In this document: positions 39,634 to 51,292 of the stretch, one piece after another
How positions within the stretch are numbered: position 1 is the stretch's first letter
Layout: every line of letters starts with the position of its first letter
Origin: Oncomelania hupensis
Taxonomy: Eukaryota > Mollusca > Gastropoda > Littorinimorpha > Pomatiopsidae
NCBI GenBank assembly: GCA_036898135.1
Contig: CM072517.1
Coordinates: forward strand, 68,226,604 to 68,290,603
Length of the DNA stretch: 64,000 nucleotides
Direction: 5' to 3'
The notes under the pieces: generated by a model
Database searches by the model: none
The model's input: the letters and a program-made list of their open reading frames with translations, nothing else
Told to the model about the DNA's origin: nothing
Translations under genes and position numbers: made by a program

Positions 39634-40213
39634 CCTATCCTATCCCGTAACTCGAAGGTCATAGGGGCACCACAGATGATCGTTTAATTAACGTACTCCA
39701 TCTTTCCCTGTACTCAGCAACTCTGATTGTTTCGCTCAGTGTCAAACCAGTCCATTCTCGAATGTTGTCCTCCCACCTCTTTTTCGGTCTTCCTCTTCTT
39801 CTACATCCTTGCACTGTGCCTTGCAGGATGGTCTTTGCAAGACCTGATGATCTGGTGACGTGGCCATACCATCGGAGTTTCCGTTTTTTACCACTGTGAA
39901 CAGGTCATCGTGTTGTCCAATGTCTTGTGTGATGGTCTGTCGGACTTCGTCGTTGGTGATGTGTTGGGTATAGGAAATGCCCAGAAGTCTTCTGTATCAC
40001 CTCATCTCCATGTTTTGTATTCTTCGTTGTAGATCTGCCGTGGGGGTCCATGTTTCGCGAGCATATAGGAAGATGGAGATGACAGGGAGCGCAGCAGTTT
40101 TATCTTGGAATGCAGACTGGTGGTCCTGTCTTTCCAAATTGGCTTCAACCTCGCAAGGGTAGCAGTGGTGTGTGCGATCCTGGAGAGGACTTCCTGTGGG
40201 GACCCATTGTCCA
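39634..40213 (-). mobile_element. LINE A 3' fragment, decayed
   Basis: The tail CTATCCTATCC starts at about 39634. The C-terminal coding end is broken by indels (for example near 39888). 5' truncation is at about 40213, at the codons before GSQQEVLSRI of the intact copy. Confidence 0.83.
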
Positions 40214-40893
40214 ATAAAAATACTAGGTTCCAAAATAATGAGGAAAACAAAACGGTGCTAACTAGCACTCACAGTCAGTAAAAAGCAACAAGGCTCCAAA
40301 CTAGTCAGTACAATACAAACTAATCACAAGGTTCCAAAGTAGTCGGAAAGTAAAAAAGTCTTTGCAATAGTCAGTAAATAAAATACTTTACACTAGTCAG
40401 TACAATCCAAACTAGTCAATAAGAAACTAGGCTCCAAACTAGTCAGTAAATAAAAGACTTTACACTTGTCAGTACAATCCAAACTATTCAATAAGAAACT
40501 AGGCTCCAAACTAGTCAGGAAATAAATGACTTTACACTAGTCAGTACAATCCAAACAAGTCAGTAGGAAACTAGATTTCAAACTAGTCAGTAGATTTCAA
40601 ACCAATCAGTACGAAAACCATGCTCCAAACAAGTTAATAGGAAAAAAGGCTCTAAACTAGTCAATAGAATTTAAACTAGTCAATAAAACATCTAGGCTCC
40701 AAACTAGTCAGCACAAAAAAAGGCTCGAATGGTCAGTCGAATCCAAACTAATCAGTAAAATAAATACTTTCCAAACTAGTCAGTAGGAAAAAAAGACTTG
40801 ACTCCTAACTAATCAGTTGAAAAACTAGGCTCCAAACTAATCAGTTGAAAACCAAGGCTTGGAGGTAATCAGCAAAAAAACTAGACTCCAACT
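40214..40893. repeat. Degenerate minisatellite, CTCCAAACTAGTCAGTA type
   Basis: About twenty variable units built around CCAAACTAGTCAGTA, spaced roughly 20-45 bp. It starts exactly at the truncation point of the LINE A fragment. Confidence 0.85.
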
Positions 40894-40992
40894 TAGGAGA
40901 TCGGGCGTCACGGCGAGCTCTTTCGTTTCTGAACTGGGTCTATTTTTAGCTGCGTCGAAACTGACATACCTGACAAAGTTACGTTAGCAACA

Positions 40993-41238
40993 ATGGCGGC
41001 CTTCGATCGTGAATTGAAAACTGCAGAAGATTTTGGCGTTGTTCTAGCGCTGTATGTCCTAAGCGAGAACGAAGGGGCAGCAGAAAGAGAAAGAAAGCAA
41101 AAGGCAACACTTCCCCATGTGTTGCAAATGAACCAGCAAAGTGCATTTCATGCACTGGTGCAAGAGTTGGCTGAACAGCTCAGTGGCTATTCAATGTTAT
41201 TTTTACTGATTCAGTATTTTCACTGTTCTCTAGTCTAA
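40993..41238 (+). pseudogene. Possible PIF/Harbinger transposase N-terminal fragment
   Basis: 81-residue ORF starting MAAFDRELKTAEDFGVVLAL, then NQQSAFHALVQELAEQLSGY, which resembles the N-terminal part of HARBI1-like proteins (block before the F/YRM motif). The HARBI N-terminus at 20034-20342 has FGQYETLFQELDKQ at a similar place. No catalytic part follows. Weak evidence. Confidence 0.4.
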
Positions 41239-41344
41239 ATTAAGTTTGGATTTGGTGCACCTACTTATTTTAAGTGTTGTAGTATTTCTTTAGATCAGTT
41301 GTCATTGACATTGATAGATTTTTCAGCAAATCAAAATAGTGTCT

Positions 41345-41545
41345 CGGGCAGGTTTGCTGCGCACGAACGGCAAGACAAAAGACCGGCCCGCGACACGGCG
41401 AGACACGTCTCGATGTTCTCGCCGATCCTGTCTCGGATTGCTCGCCGAGCCTAGTTAAGGGCAAGGATGGTTCGGGTGTCTCGCCGAGACTGTCTCGGGT
41501 GTCTCGCCGAGACAAGGTTCGGGTCTGTCTCGCGCAGTTAAGCTA
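41345..41545. repeat. GTCTCGCCGAGAC palindrome cluster
   Basis: Several copies or near copies of TCTCGCCGAGAC or CGAGACACGTCTCG in 200 bp, GC-rich against AT-rich surroundings. Possibly the end of a DNA transposon whose transposase remnant is at 40993. Confidence 0.65.
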
Positions 41546-41659
41546 GGGCTTAGGAATGCAGACGGGACGAGAAGTTCTTATGCCTGTTATTGGAGGTACC
41601 ATCGTGAAGCAAAGCTCAAGAGTCATACTGCGTAGAGACTGAGGCATAAGTTGACCTCT

Positions 41660-41835
41660 CCAATATGATCATTGAAGGGAAGGAGGAAACTTGAGTACCC
41701 GTACAGAACCCTGAAAAGTCTCGTACACAAGTCACATAAGCTCGTCCCACGGCGGATTCGAACCCGCGACCTTCGGCACAGGAAAAGCAGCTTACTATCC
41801 ACTAACTACCAGGTCAGAAACCAAACAGGCCTACG
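41660..41835 (-). mobile_element. tRNA-derived SINE
   Basis: The minus strand starts GACCTGGTAGTTAGTGGATA (A-box-like) near 41814 and has B box GCGGGTTCGAATCC near 41755-41768, then CGGGTACTCAAG. Same superfamily as 10912-11285. Confidence 0.7.
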
Positions 41836-42392
41836 TAATAGTTTAGCGTTATTTAGCTTGTGTTAGTTGTTTTCCTTGAGGTCACCGAGGTGACGAGATA
41901 TGGACTAGAAGTCACACAGTATTTTGTGTGCCGAACAAAAGTCATGGTTTATCGGATATCGTCAGTGTAATCGCAATCAAGGGCGCTCATCAGATATGAA
42001 CACGCATCTAGTTATCGCCTCCAGTATCACCTTTCTATCAGTCTGGCCTTGCTGTAGTGGCAGTTAGTTAGTTAAGTAAGTTAAAAGCCACCACTTAAAC
42101 ATAACACTCTGGGTTTGGTGAAACATTCGAGCATCACATTTAAAGTAAGCTTGAGGATTTTTTTTTAAATTTCTTCACAATTTTACACTACATCGTTTGA
42201 GCCTAGGAGAGTTTATCAATCCCCATTATATTGAGTTCATAACGCACACGATAAGCGTATACAAATAAATCTACAGCTTCTGCATGCCAGTCATATTATA
42301 AGTTTGACGGAAAAATCCCAGCGGAAACACCTCAAGGCTGTGACGCCATAGAGGTAGAATTAGCTGAACAAAACTATAGGCGCAGTGTTGGA
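41836..42392. other. No gene recognised
   Basis: No feature seen. Confidence 0.5.
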
Positions 42393-42516
42393 TGACACTG
42401 AGCGAAACAATCAGGGTTCCTGAGGACAGGGAAATATGGAGTACGCTGGTTAAACGAAACTCTGTGGTGCCCCTACGACCTCAGAGTTACGGGATAGGAT
42501 AGGATGGGATAGGTTG
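42393..42516 (+). mobile_element. LINE A 3' terminal fragment
   Basis: GACACTGAGCGAAACAATCA through GGGATAGGATAGGATGGGATAGG: the last 30 codons plus tail. Confidence 0.82.
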
Positions 42517-42965
42517 GATGACCTACTTAAATGAAGGGGAGAGGTTGTAGCTTATGCGTTCAGTGGTATACAACTCTAGCCTAGTGCGCCTGTCTTACTA
42601 ACTGCCGGTGCCTGTACTTTCGCGTGAGTTAACACACGTTTTGTGACGTGGTCATGCACTGATTACAGAACGTTCGGACCCTACGTTTGAATTCCATTGT
42701 CGCCCAGGCAAGACACAATAAAATGTATGACTGAACTATAAAAAAAAATATTCATCGATCTTTTATAGTTGTTGCTTGTTTGGTGTTTTTTTTCCCTTCA
42801 CATTCTGATCAATGGTTCACACTAACTTTAAGTTAACTACAGAAGTAAGTTCTGAAAACTAAATCAAATTGGCAGGGCTGCTAATCAATAGGTGTTCGTG
42901 CTGTAGTTCGAGAAGCCATAACCGTTTGGACGTAATATTTATACGAATAATGTGTACAGACAGTC
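42517..42965. other. No gene recognised
   Basis: No feature seen. Confidence 0.5.
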
Positions 42966-43346
42966 CTATCCTATCCTATCCTATCCTGTCCCGTAACCCT
43001 GAGGTCGTAGGGACACCACAGATGATCGTTTAACCAGCATACTCCATAATTATTTCTCTGTCCTCAGCAGCCCTGATAGCTTCGCTCAGTTTCAAACCAG
43101 TCCATTCTCGAATGTTGTCCTCCCACCTCTTTTTCGGTCTCCCTCTTCTTCTACCTCCTTGCACTGTGCCTTGCAGAATGGTCTTTGCAAGACTTGATGA
43201 TCTGGTGACGTGGCCATACCATCGGAGTTTCCGTTTCTTCACCACTGTGAGCATGTCATCGTGTTGTCCAATGGCTTGTGTGATGGTCTGTCGGACTTCG
43301 TCGTTGGTGATGTGTTGGGTATAAGAAATGCCTAGAAGTCTTCTGG
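42966..43346 (-). mobile_element. LINE A 3' fragment
   Basis: Tail of four TATCC units at 42966-42988. The C-terminal coding region runs to about 43346; the frame is open from 43254 to about 43050, with a small insertion near 43050. Confidence 0.85.
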
Positions 43347-43376
43347 TACAGACAGTAACAAAATAATAACGTGACC

Positions 43377-43592
43377 CTGACCCTCATGTCCTAGACGGCT
43401 GAGAGCCAGCTACATAAACACACGCAGCCAGCACTAGGTCTCTTGTCCCCCATTCCCTGTCGCCCAAGATTGTGCTCAGTGGTCTGGAGCGTCAGACGAT
43501 GAGTCTAAGGCTGCAAGTGGGCGCCTCGGGCAGCTGGAATTAGATCCCGTATCAGCCAGCGCCTTGAGCAGCTCTTTAGCTGGAAAAAACCA
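43377..43592 (+). mobile_element. tRNA-derived SINE, body
   Basis: CCTCATGTCCTAGACGG, GATTGTGCTCAGTGGTCTGG, GGCTGCAAGTGGGCGCCTCG and GCGCCTTGAGCAGCTC match the 57246-57600 family; the head is missing. Confidence 0.72.
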
Positions 43593-44388
43593 CAACTATA
43601 TAATAACAAAGATTTGGTTGGATTTGAATTAGGTCATGTTCCAACAGCTGGAACAAAGAGAGGGAGGAGGGAGAGAGGGGTTGGCAGAGGAAGAGAGACA
43701 GCACAAGTGAGACAGACAGACAAATAGACAAAGATACAGACAGACAGACAAATAGACAAAGATACAGACAGACCGAATAATAGAAGGATGGGTGTGGCAA
43801 AGGAGTTCAAAAGACGTATGGCGCAAATCCTGACAAGAATCAGAAAGGACCGACCGTGATAATACACAAAACACCGTCCTCTTGCATCAGGATTTCGAAC
43901 CTAGATCATCCGACGTTATTCGCGCCAGGTCCATGGAGAGCAAGCCTCTCCTGGCTGATACGTTATCACTATCAAGGACCGTGTGATAACACACTACTAC
44001 AGCAGCCACTCAGTGTGTACCTCTCCCTGTTCGACGTTGTCCTAGCTAACCGTGTTTCAGTGCTGCACTTTTATAGCAGGTAAGCTCCACAGTTTTACAA
44101 TACTAACGAAAATAAATGTGTACATGAGTAAATTAATGAAATAAATAAATGAACGAATGACTGTATGGCTAGATGAAGTGGTGTTTTACCCGTCCCCTAT
44201 ACGCTTATGTGTCCGGGGACGTTAATCTACAAAACTAAACTAAACTGGCTAGATGAATGGAAGAATATACTGATCTTGGAATATTTCACCTTTGGTTAGA
44301 TATTAGAGGTTCACTATACTTTATCTCAGTAGATCAATGTTAATGTTTAATTAAACACACACTGTAAGACCAGTCTTGGCAGCACGAT
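43593..44388. other. Low-complexity and unassigned DNA
   Basis: GACAGACA/AGAGAGGG repeats at about 43655-43775. Otherwise no recognised feature. Confidence 0.6.
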
Positions 44389-44631
44389 ATGTTTAATAAT
44401 AAGATATATGTAACCCCTAGGATGTTCACAACTGACTTTTGCTTTGAAAATTATCTTACCCATTTATCGAACAATATATGCGGGAAAAAATTCATAAAAT
44501 TTAGATTGTGTTGTAATAAATTGCAAGTGCAGCAGCTACGATACTCCAATGTTTTGAGGGAAGAGAGTATCTGCATGTTATATAATTTAAACCAAATTGG
44601 CGATGAGTTTCACTATATATATTTCTTGTAA
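44389..44631 (+). pseudogene. LINE RT C-terminal fragment
   Basis: The 80-residue ORF ends NLNQIGDEFHYIYFL. The pattern (short basic block, then IGDEFH) resembles the Cys/His C-terminal region of some LINE RT proteins. No other part is present. Confidence 0.45.
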
Positions 44632-44880
44632 TATTCCGTTACTAAAAAAACAACCGCAAGGTCTTGCTACCAAAATATTATCACCATCCCCTAAATGTAC
44701 ATGAACTGACTGACCTTATGAATACAAATTAATTATTCTAAGAAGAAGAAAAAAAGTAAGTCGATTTATTAATATTATTTTTTTCACTGTTCAAATAGTA
44801 TGATTGGATTCAAAAACCACATTTTTAGATTTGTATTATTCTTTCACTTTTATAATTATGAGGTGTGTGCTGGTGCCTGA

Positions 44881-45437
44881 TACAATTACAAGACTTCTTG
44901 TTCTTCTGTAAGGCATATGCCAGACTTGCTTTGGATCGTGCAGACCTTGGGCCGTTTAACACTTGTCAGCCGCTTCACAGTCTTGTAGGCCTTCTTGCTG
45001 TTGTTCTTGTTTAGACTGTTCTCTATTTCCTGGCATTGATCTTCTATTCATTTCTCCTTTGCTGTGCGCATGCCTTTTCGGATGTCATTGTTGATTTGTC
45101 AGTAGGCATCAGCTCCCTGTGAGGTGTTCTTTTTCTTTTTCCATCTCTCTTCGTTTATCTCAGATCTAAAAGTTCAGTTGGGATCCACGGTTTCTTCCTT
45201 GGGCGGTGCTTGCCAAGGATCTCAGTGGCGGTATCTGTCACAGCTGAGTTGAAGGTGGTGGTCATGGTGTTGACATCTACTTCACCAGATCCCAAAATGA
45301 GCAGTGGTGCAAATTTCCCTCCAGTTGTGGCTTGAAATATGTCTGCCACTTCCGGGTCTTGCAGTATGTCTAGTTCGAACTTCAGTCTAGTGCACTTTGC
45401 TGCTACTGGAGACTGGGCGGCAACCCATGACAGTGAC
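44881..45437 (-). mobile_element. LINE A internal fragment with a deletion
   Basis: Covers the region between endonuclease and RT (44881 to about 45405), then jumps directly to endonuclease codons for the VMGCRPVSS region (45406-45437). About 500 bp of the endonuclease is missing compared with 15190-17684. Both ends are truncated and no tail is present. Confidence 0.8.
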
Positions 45438-45539
45438 CCATCGTTTGTACTGGAACAAAAGATATCAGTATATTTCTCTCTCTCGGCTGGGTTAATATGT
45501 GTAATAAAACAAATACACGTAAACGCAACAGCAGGTCTT

Positions 45540-45662
45540 GTGTGTGTGCGCGTGCGTCGGTGTGTGTGCGTGTGCGTGCGTGTCTATGTGTGTGTGTACG
45601 CACGAGCGTATTTGCATCTGTCTTTCTGTATCTATGTCTGTGTTTGTGTCTGTGTGCGCGCA
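45540..45662. repeat. (TG)n/(CG)-rich tract
   Basis: Purine-pyrimidine alternating TGTGTGCG repeats. Confidence 0.9.
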
Positions 45663-45921
45663 TTTTAAATATAAAGCTCTCGTGGATTCTTTTTGACACT
45701 GGATGTTTTAAAAGATAATCAAATGTGTAAATTATATTAGTCAATATTTCATCAGTAGATTATTTAATTTGTACCTAATTGTCTCACTAATCCAGTATAT
45801 GCCTACTATCTATCCATCTATTAACGAATCTGTCATTCGCCTACACACGCACCCAACAACCATCCATTCATTCAGCTTTTGACAAAGTCCTGCATATAAT
45901 CAGTGATAACCTTATCTACAG

Positions 45922-46243
45922 ATGCAGAACAACAGGATGGCGCCGTTTTGTACAATAGCGGTGTGGGTCGCTCTGATCGCTTCTCCAGCCACTGTTTCAG
46001 GTGAGATTTGTTATCATTTCTTTTACATGCACACACAGACGCATTCACATGTACAGGTTACTTACACACAAAAACGCATGCGCTCACACAATCAATTTAT
46101 TAATTACATAAGTTATGAAATTAGTTATTACTGTATTAGAGTAGTTAATAAACAAATAAATAATTTATGTATTTACTTATTAATTAGATAAATAATATAC
46201 TTATGATGTATAATTTATTCCGAGAGTGGTAAAGTACAGTTCT

Positions 46244-46326
<83 letters not shown>

Positions 46327-48148
46327 CAACAGCAATAATAATAATAATAGTAAGAAGAAGAAGAAGAAGAAGATACATTCGAGTGTGAAAAATAAAATAA
46401 AAACTCAGAGAAAGGTGGCGTATTGGCGTAGGAGTTTGTGCACATGCTAACACATGTTTCGTGAATCAGTGTCGAAGTTTACCGAGTGTACTGATACCCT
46501 AAAGGCCTGTCTTAATTGCAAGGTTTGTGGAGGTTCAAGAACCTTTATTCGGGGTTCAGACCGAAAGGTTCGTGAACCTAGGTTCATGATCTGAGAACCT
46601 CGAAAAAAAAGTTTCGTGAGCCTAAGTTACCGAACCCTTTGTTCGTGGACCTCCACGAACTTTGCAATTAAGACAGGACATTGTCCTTACGTTTACGTTT
46701 ACGTTAGATAAATTTAAAGTCCCCAACACATGAGCATATAGGAGACTAATTTTCTAATTTTCTATTTTTTTATTGTCTTTACTCTTACCCTTACCAGTCT
46801 ATAGTACGGTACCGAGAGATCACCTTACAGCGGTAAACTGTGGTTTGGGATTTACACACTGGTCGTATCTCATTATACCGTCCAAACACTGCAATACACA
46901 AAACAGATAACGCCTTCGGATAAGTGTATAAACCGAGGTCTAGCCTGTGCCCGCACGCATTCCGTCGCGCGGACTTTAAGGATCCTGACGCTCATGTCTT
47001 AGACGGGTGAGTACCTGTTACCCAAATACACCCAGCAAGCACTAGGTCCCTTTCCCCACAACTCCGGTCTCCCAGGACTGGGCTCAGTTGTCTTGAGAGT
47101 CAGACTACGCACTCAAAGATTGCAAGTGGGCGCCTGAGGGGCGGCTGGAGTTAGATCTTGTATCGGCCAGCGTCTTGAGCAGCTCTCGAGGTGGACAAGT
47201 AGCAATATAAGAATGGTAAGATAAATAAATAAATAATACATATGACATCCATAGTCAAAGGTATGGTTGACGTTTGTTTATTTTGTGTGTAACAATGGGT
47301 TTACTTCAAACATGGACATTGTTGTCACATTATAAGATGATATAATGGGTACTCCTAGATCACGTTAAAGCTAAGCTTTGAATGTTGGGAGTCTCTTCCT
47401 TTGTTGTGTAAACAAACCACTGTGCCTGCCAATACTATGATACACTTTCGCTGTGGTGCTATTTTTAGAATAAACCTTGCTGCTATTAATAGGCACATAA
47501 ATAAATGAATGTATCAATTTATAGTTGTTGGTTTTTGGGGGGAGAAGGGTGAAGGAGAAGGGGGGCAGGCTTTCTTCTGGCGAGGCAACACAAAATGTGA
47601 ATTTAAAAGCTAACTTGTTTTGGAGGAGTTAAGGTGGGGTTGGTGGGAGAGCGGAGGGACGGCTTTCATTTAACTATCATCATTTTTGTTTTCTAATTGC
47701 AGCTGGGTCAGTGGCAGACTGTGACTTTGAGCACGGTCTGTGTCAATACAAACAACTTCCCAATAGCGGGAGGAATGGTCATGATCATGATAACTTTGAC
47801 TGGGACTTGCATCAGGGTGGAACACCAACAGATAATACTGGCCCTGACAACGACCACACCCTTGGTAATAATGGAGGTAAGTGAACACGACTTTGATAAC
47901 AATATTGTACAGTGTTATCATGATCCTCATCCTCATCCTCATCATCATCATCACCATATTCGTCTGTTTCTTCTTCTCGCATATTCATTAATATCATCAT
48001 CATCTTCTTCATCTTCACCGTCATCATCATCATCTTCGTCTGCTTCTTCTTCTCGCATCATCAGTAATATCATCATCATCTTCTTCATCTTCATCATCAT
48101 TCTCATCATCATCATCATCATCATCATCATCGTCATCATCATCACTTT

Positions 48149-48213
<65 letters not shown>

Positions 48214-48324
48214 CACCCGATGCACATCTATTCAGACTCCTTTAAGGAGTCTGACAGAGCCTAGGCCAGGAGAGGTTTAACCAGTCATGGCAGCAACTGG
48301 CACACTCTACTAGATACCTTAAAG

Positions 48325-48390
<66 letters not shown>

Positions 48391-48748
48391 CTACTTCCTA
48401 CACGCTTGAAGCGCTACAGTGACGGAAAAAGCGCAATTTCACTGTAAATATAATATACAGAATGTTGCTCAACAACATTCCGCTCTTTCAGTCTCAAAAA
48501 CCCAATTACCTTCTTGGATTCTTAAATTGCATAAAACCAAGTGAGGACACTATCCGGCGCCAACAAACGGTTCAAAAATATTCTCAAACGGTTCGTAAAA
48601 GACAGTTGACCTAGAAACTAATACAGTTTGACCTAATTCGTCCCCTAGAGGAGACGAAACTTACATTTTTCTATTTTGATGAGTTCACTGCAGTGAAATT
48701 GCGCTTTTCCCGCGACTATAGAGCTTCAAGCGTATACAAAGCAGCAGC

Positions 48749-48804
<56 letters not shown>

Positions 48805-49072
48805 ATTGTGTGTTTCAGGTCATTACATCTATACGGAGGCAACATTCAAATCCACCGGCAACAAAGCCATCATATACTCTCCACCCGTCCAGACCAGCTC
48901 TGTCCACTCCTGCCTGACGTTCTGGTACAGCATGTACGGAAGTGAGATGGGAAATCTGACTGTTGCGACTGGTGACCTGCAGCACTCAACAACTGTGTGG
49001 ACCAAGAGTCACGATCAAGGTCATGGTTGGCACATGGCTGACATCACCATCAACACTTCTCATCCTGTGCAG
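45922..49072 (+). CDS. MAM gene 2: signal peptide and MAM domain (three exons seen)
   Basis: Exon 1 (45922-46000) encodes MQNNRMAPFCTIAVWVALIA then SPATVSG: a classic signal peptide with a basic start, hydrophobic core and small residues. Exon 2 (47703-47876) begins AGSVADCDFEHGLCQYKQ and includes NFDWDLHQGGTPTDNTGP, the standard MAM N-terminal part. Exon 3 (48819-49072) encodes GHYIYTEAT, then SCLTFWYSMYG and TKSHDQGHGWHMADITI, the MAM middle. Splice phases 1, 1 and 0 match gene 1. A final MAM exon starting in phase 0 should follow but was not found up to 64000, so the gene is incomplete or broken. It may be a tandem relative of MAM gene 1. No membrane anchor seen. Confidence 0.83.
46246..46375. 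repeat. (AAT)n, then (AAG)n
   Basis: About 25 AAT units, an ACA/ACAG interruption, then AAG units, in intron 1 of MAM gene 2. Confidence 0.95.
46506..46677. mobile_element. Foldback MITE
   Basis: 172 bp. Inverted ends CCTGTCTTAATTGCAA and its complement, extending through GTGGAGGT. The centre has GGTTCGTGAACCTAGGTTC and related inverted GTTCGTG/CACGAAC motifs, so most of the element can fold. No ORF. A half copy is at 14573. Confidence 0.78.
46917..47225 (+). mobile_element. tRNA-derived SINE, body
   Basis: GTATAAACCGAGGTCTAGCC through GGATCCTGACGCTCATG, AGGTCCCTTTCC, CAGCGTCTTGAGCAGCTC; ends at AATAAATAAATAA. Head missing. Confidence 0.73.
47915..48395. repeat. (CAT)n and (AGT)n arrays
   Basis: CAT-type repeat 47920-48140 with a duplicated TTCTTCTTCTCGCAT segment, AGT repeat 48150-48212, an 80-bp spacer, and AGT repeat 48330-48390. 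In intron 2 of MAM gene 2. Confidence 0.93.
48401..48734. mobile_element. MITE with TA target duplication
   Basis: Inverted ends of about 44 bp: left CACGCTTGAAGC...GCGCAATTTCACTG and the matching right end, flanked by TA (48399-48400, 48735-48736). No coding capacity. TA targets suggest Tc1/mariner-type mobilisation (inference). It is flanked on both sides by (AGT)n arrays. Confidence 0.75.
48747..48804. repeat. (AGT)n microsatellite
   Basis: About 19 units ending 14 bp before the MAM exon acceptor. Confidence 0.95.
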
Positions 49073-49149
49073 GTAGTGTGACTGACGACGTCGATGACCA
49101 TAATAATATTGACGATGATGATGACACAATTATTGTTGTTGTTATTATT

Positions 49150-49150
49150 A

Positions 49151-49215
<65 letters not shown>

Positions 49216-49290
49216 AATAATGATGATGATGATGATCATGATGATGATAATTATGAGGTTGATGATGATGATGATGAAGATGTTGTTGCA
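49150..49290. repeat. (GAT)n microsatellite
   Basis: Imperfect GAT array downstream of MAM gene 2 exon 3. Confidence 0.95.
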
Positions 49291-51012
49291 TCAATTTTTA
49301 TTCATCAGATTAACATAAGGTGTACTGATGTAACATAAACAATTTATAAAATCTACCATGCGCCTATTCCTATCTTATCCTATCCCATCACTCGGAGGTC
49401 GTAGGGAGCGTACTCCATCTTTCCATGTCCTCAGCAACCCTGATTGTTTCGCTCAGGTTCCTGAAAGTTACCTTTTTTGGGAAGAGTGATGACAAGCGAC
49501 TGGGTCCATGGTGTAGGCCACTCCCCACTCTGCCAGATCTTGTTACAGATAATGGTGAGTGTGTCGATCATCGCTTTTCCTCCTGCTTGAAGCAGTTCCG
49601 CGGGTATGTTGTCCACTCCCGCTGACTTCCCCTTCTTCAGCGATTGCACTGCTGCCTCAACTTCTTCTCGGAGAATTGGGAGGATTTCTTCTTCTTTTCT
49701 GTTCTCTGGACATGCTAGAACTGATGGGTCTCCGTTTGGTTTGTGGTTGTAAAGGTCAGAGCAGTACTCTGTCCATCTGCCCAAGACTTCTTGTTCTTCT
49801 GTAAGGCATATGCCAGACTTGCTTTGGATCGTGGAGACCTTGTGCTGTTTAACACTTGTCATCCGCTTCACAGTCTGGTAAGCCTTCTTGCTCTTGTTCT
49901 TGTTCAGACTGTTCTCTATTTCCTGGCATTGATCTTCTATCCAGTTCTCCTTTGCTGTGCGCATGCCTTTTCGGATTTCATTGTTGATTTTTCGGTAGGC
50001 ATCAGCTCACTGTGAGGTATTCTTTTTCTTCTTCATCTCTCTTTCGTCTATCACACACCAAAAGTTCAGGGGTGATCCACAGCTTCTTCTTTGACCGGTG
50101 CTTTCAAAGGATCTCCATGGCGGCATATGTCACAGCTAAGTTGAAGGTGGTGTTCATGGTGTTGACATCTACTTCACCAGCTCCTAAAATGAGCAGTGGT
50201 GCAAATTTCTCTCCAGTTGTGGCCTGAAATATTTCTGCCACCTCCGGGTCTTGCAGTTTGTCCAGGTCGAACTTCAGTCTCGTGCACTTTGCTGTGTTTA
50301 CTCTCTTTAAGTGAAGCCGGAAAGACATCATTATGAGATCGTGGTCACTTCCGATGTCTGCTCCTGGAAAAGTGCGCGTCCTGCCAATGTTGATGCTTGA
50401 TCTGAAGTGTTTCTTGACCATGAAGTAGTCGATCTGGTTGTGATGCTCCCCGCCGGGACGCAGACTTGTTTTTTTCCAACCTGGTTCCAGTCATTCGCCC
50501 AAAAAGGCAATCACCGAAGTCGAACGAAGCTCTCCGATGTGTTACGAAATGATGCTTGCATGACTACGACTAGTTGACATTAAAAATGATCGCTGTTGCT
50601 TCTAATTATGTTCGATTTACACAGATTAGCATTTCGCAATTTTATGCTTTGTTAATATGAGCATAATTATTATCGGCCATATTTAATAGTTGCGTTCCTT
50701 GATTTGCATTTTGTTAGCTCTCAGCAGTAGGCTAATAATAGCATTCCCCATTTCCTGCCTAGAACCAAGTAGACACTGTCATACACATAAGCCATAGGCT
50801 TAATCTACATTATCTATTATAAGTCAGTCTCCGCGCAGCGAAGAAGCTCACTAGCTGAATATAATTATTAGACCTGTATTTTTTGTTTTATACGTAAATA
50901 AATGTATAAACTATATCTATTCTAATTAATAATATTTTGGCCTATACTTTATAATATTCGAATCTTTAAATTTCCGGAGAAGGACGAGTAGGCTAAGCGA
51001 ATTTTTTTAAAT

Positions 51013-51292
51013 AACTCGAGATCAGAGTTAAATTAATAGTTAGTTAGTTATTCATTGCTTACAGGGTCCAGCGGACTGCAGAGAGCCGAATCAGGACCGT
51101 AAAATCAAGACAACTCGAGATCAGAGTTAAATTAATAGCTAATTAGTTATTCATTGCTTACAGGGTCTAGCGGACTGCAAAGAGCCGAATCAGGACCACA
51201 ACATCAAGACAACTCGAGATCAGAGTTAAATTAATAGCTAATTAGTTATTCATTGCTTACAGGGTCCAGCGGACTGCAAAGAGCCGAATCAG
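51013..51292. repeat. 99-bp tandem repeat
   Basis: Three units starting AACTCGAGATCAGAG at 51013, 51112 and 51211. The third is interrupted by the solo LTR and its end resumes at 52832. Confidence 0.9.
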
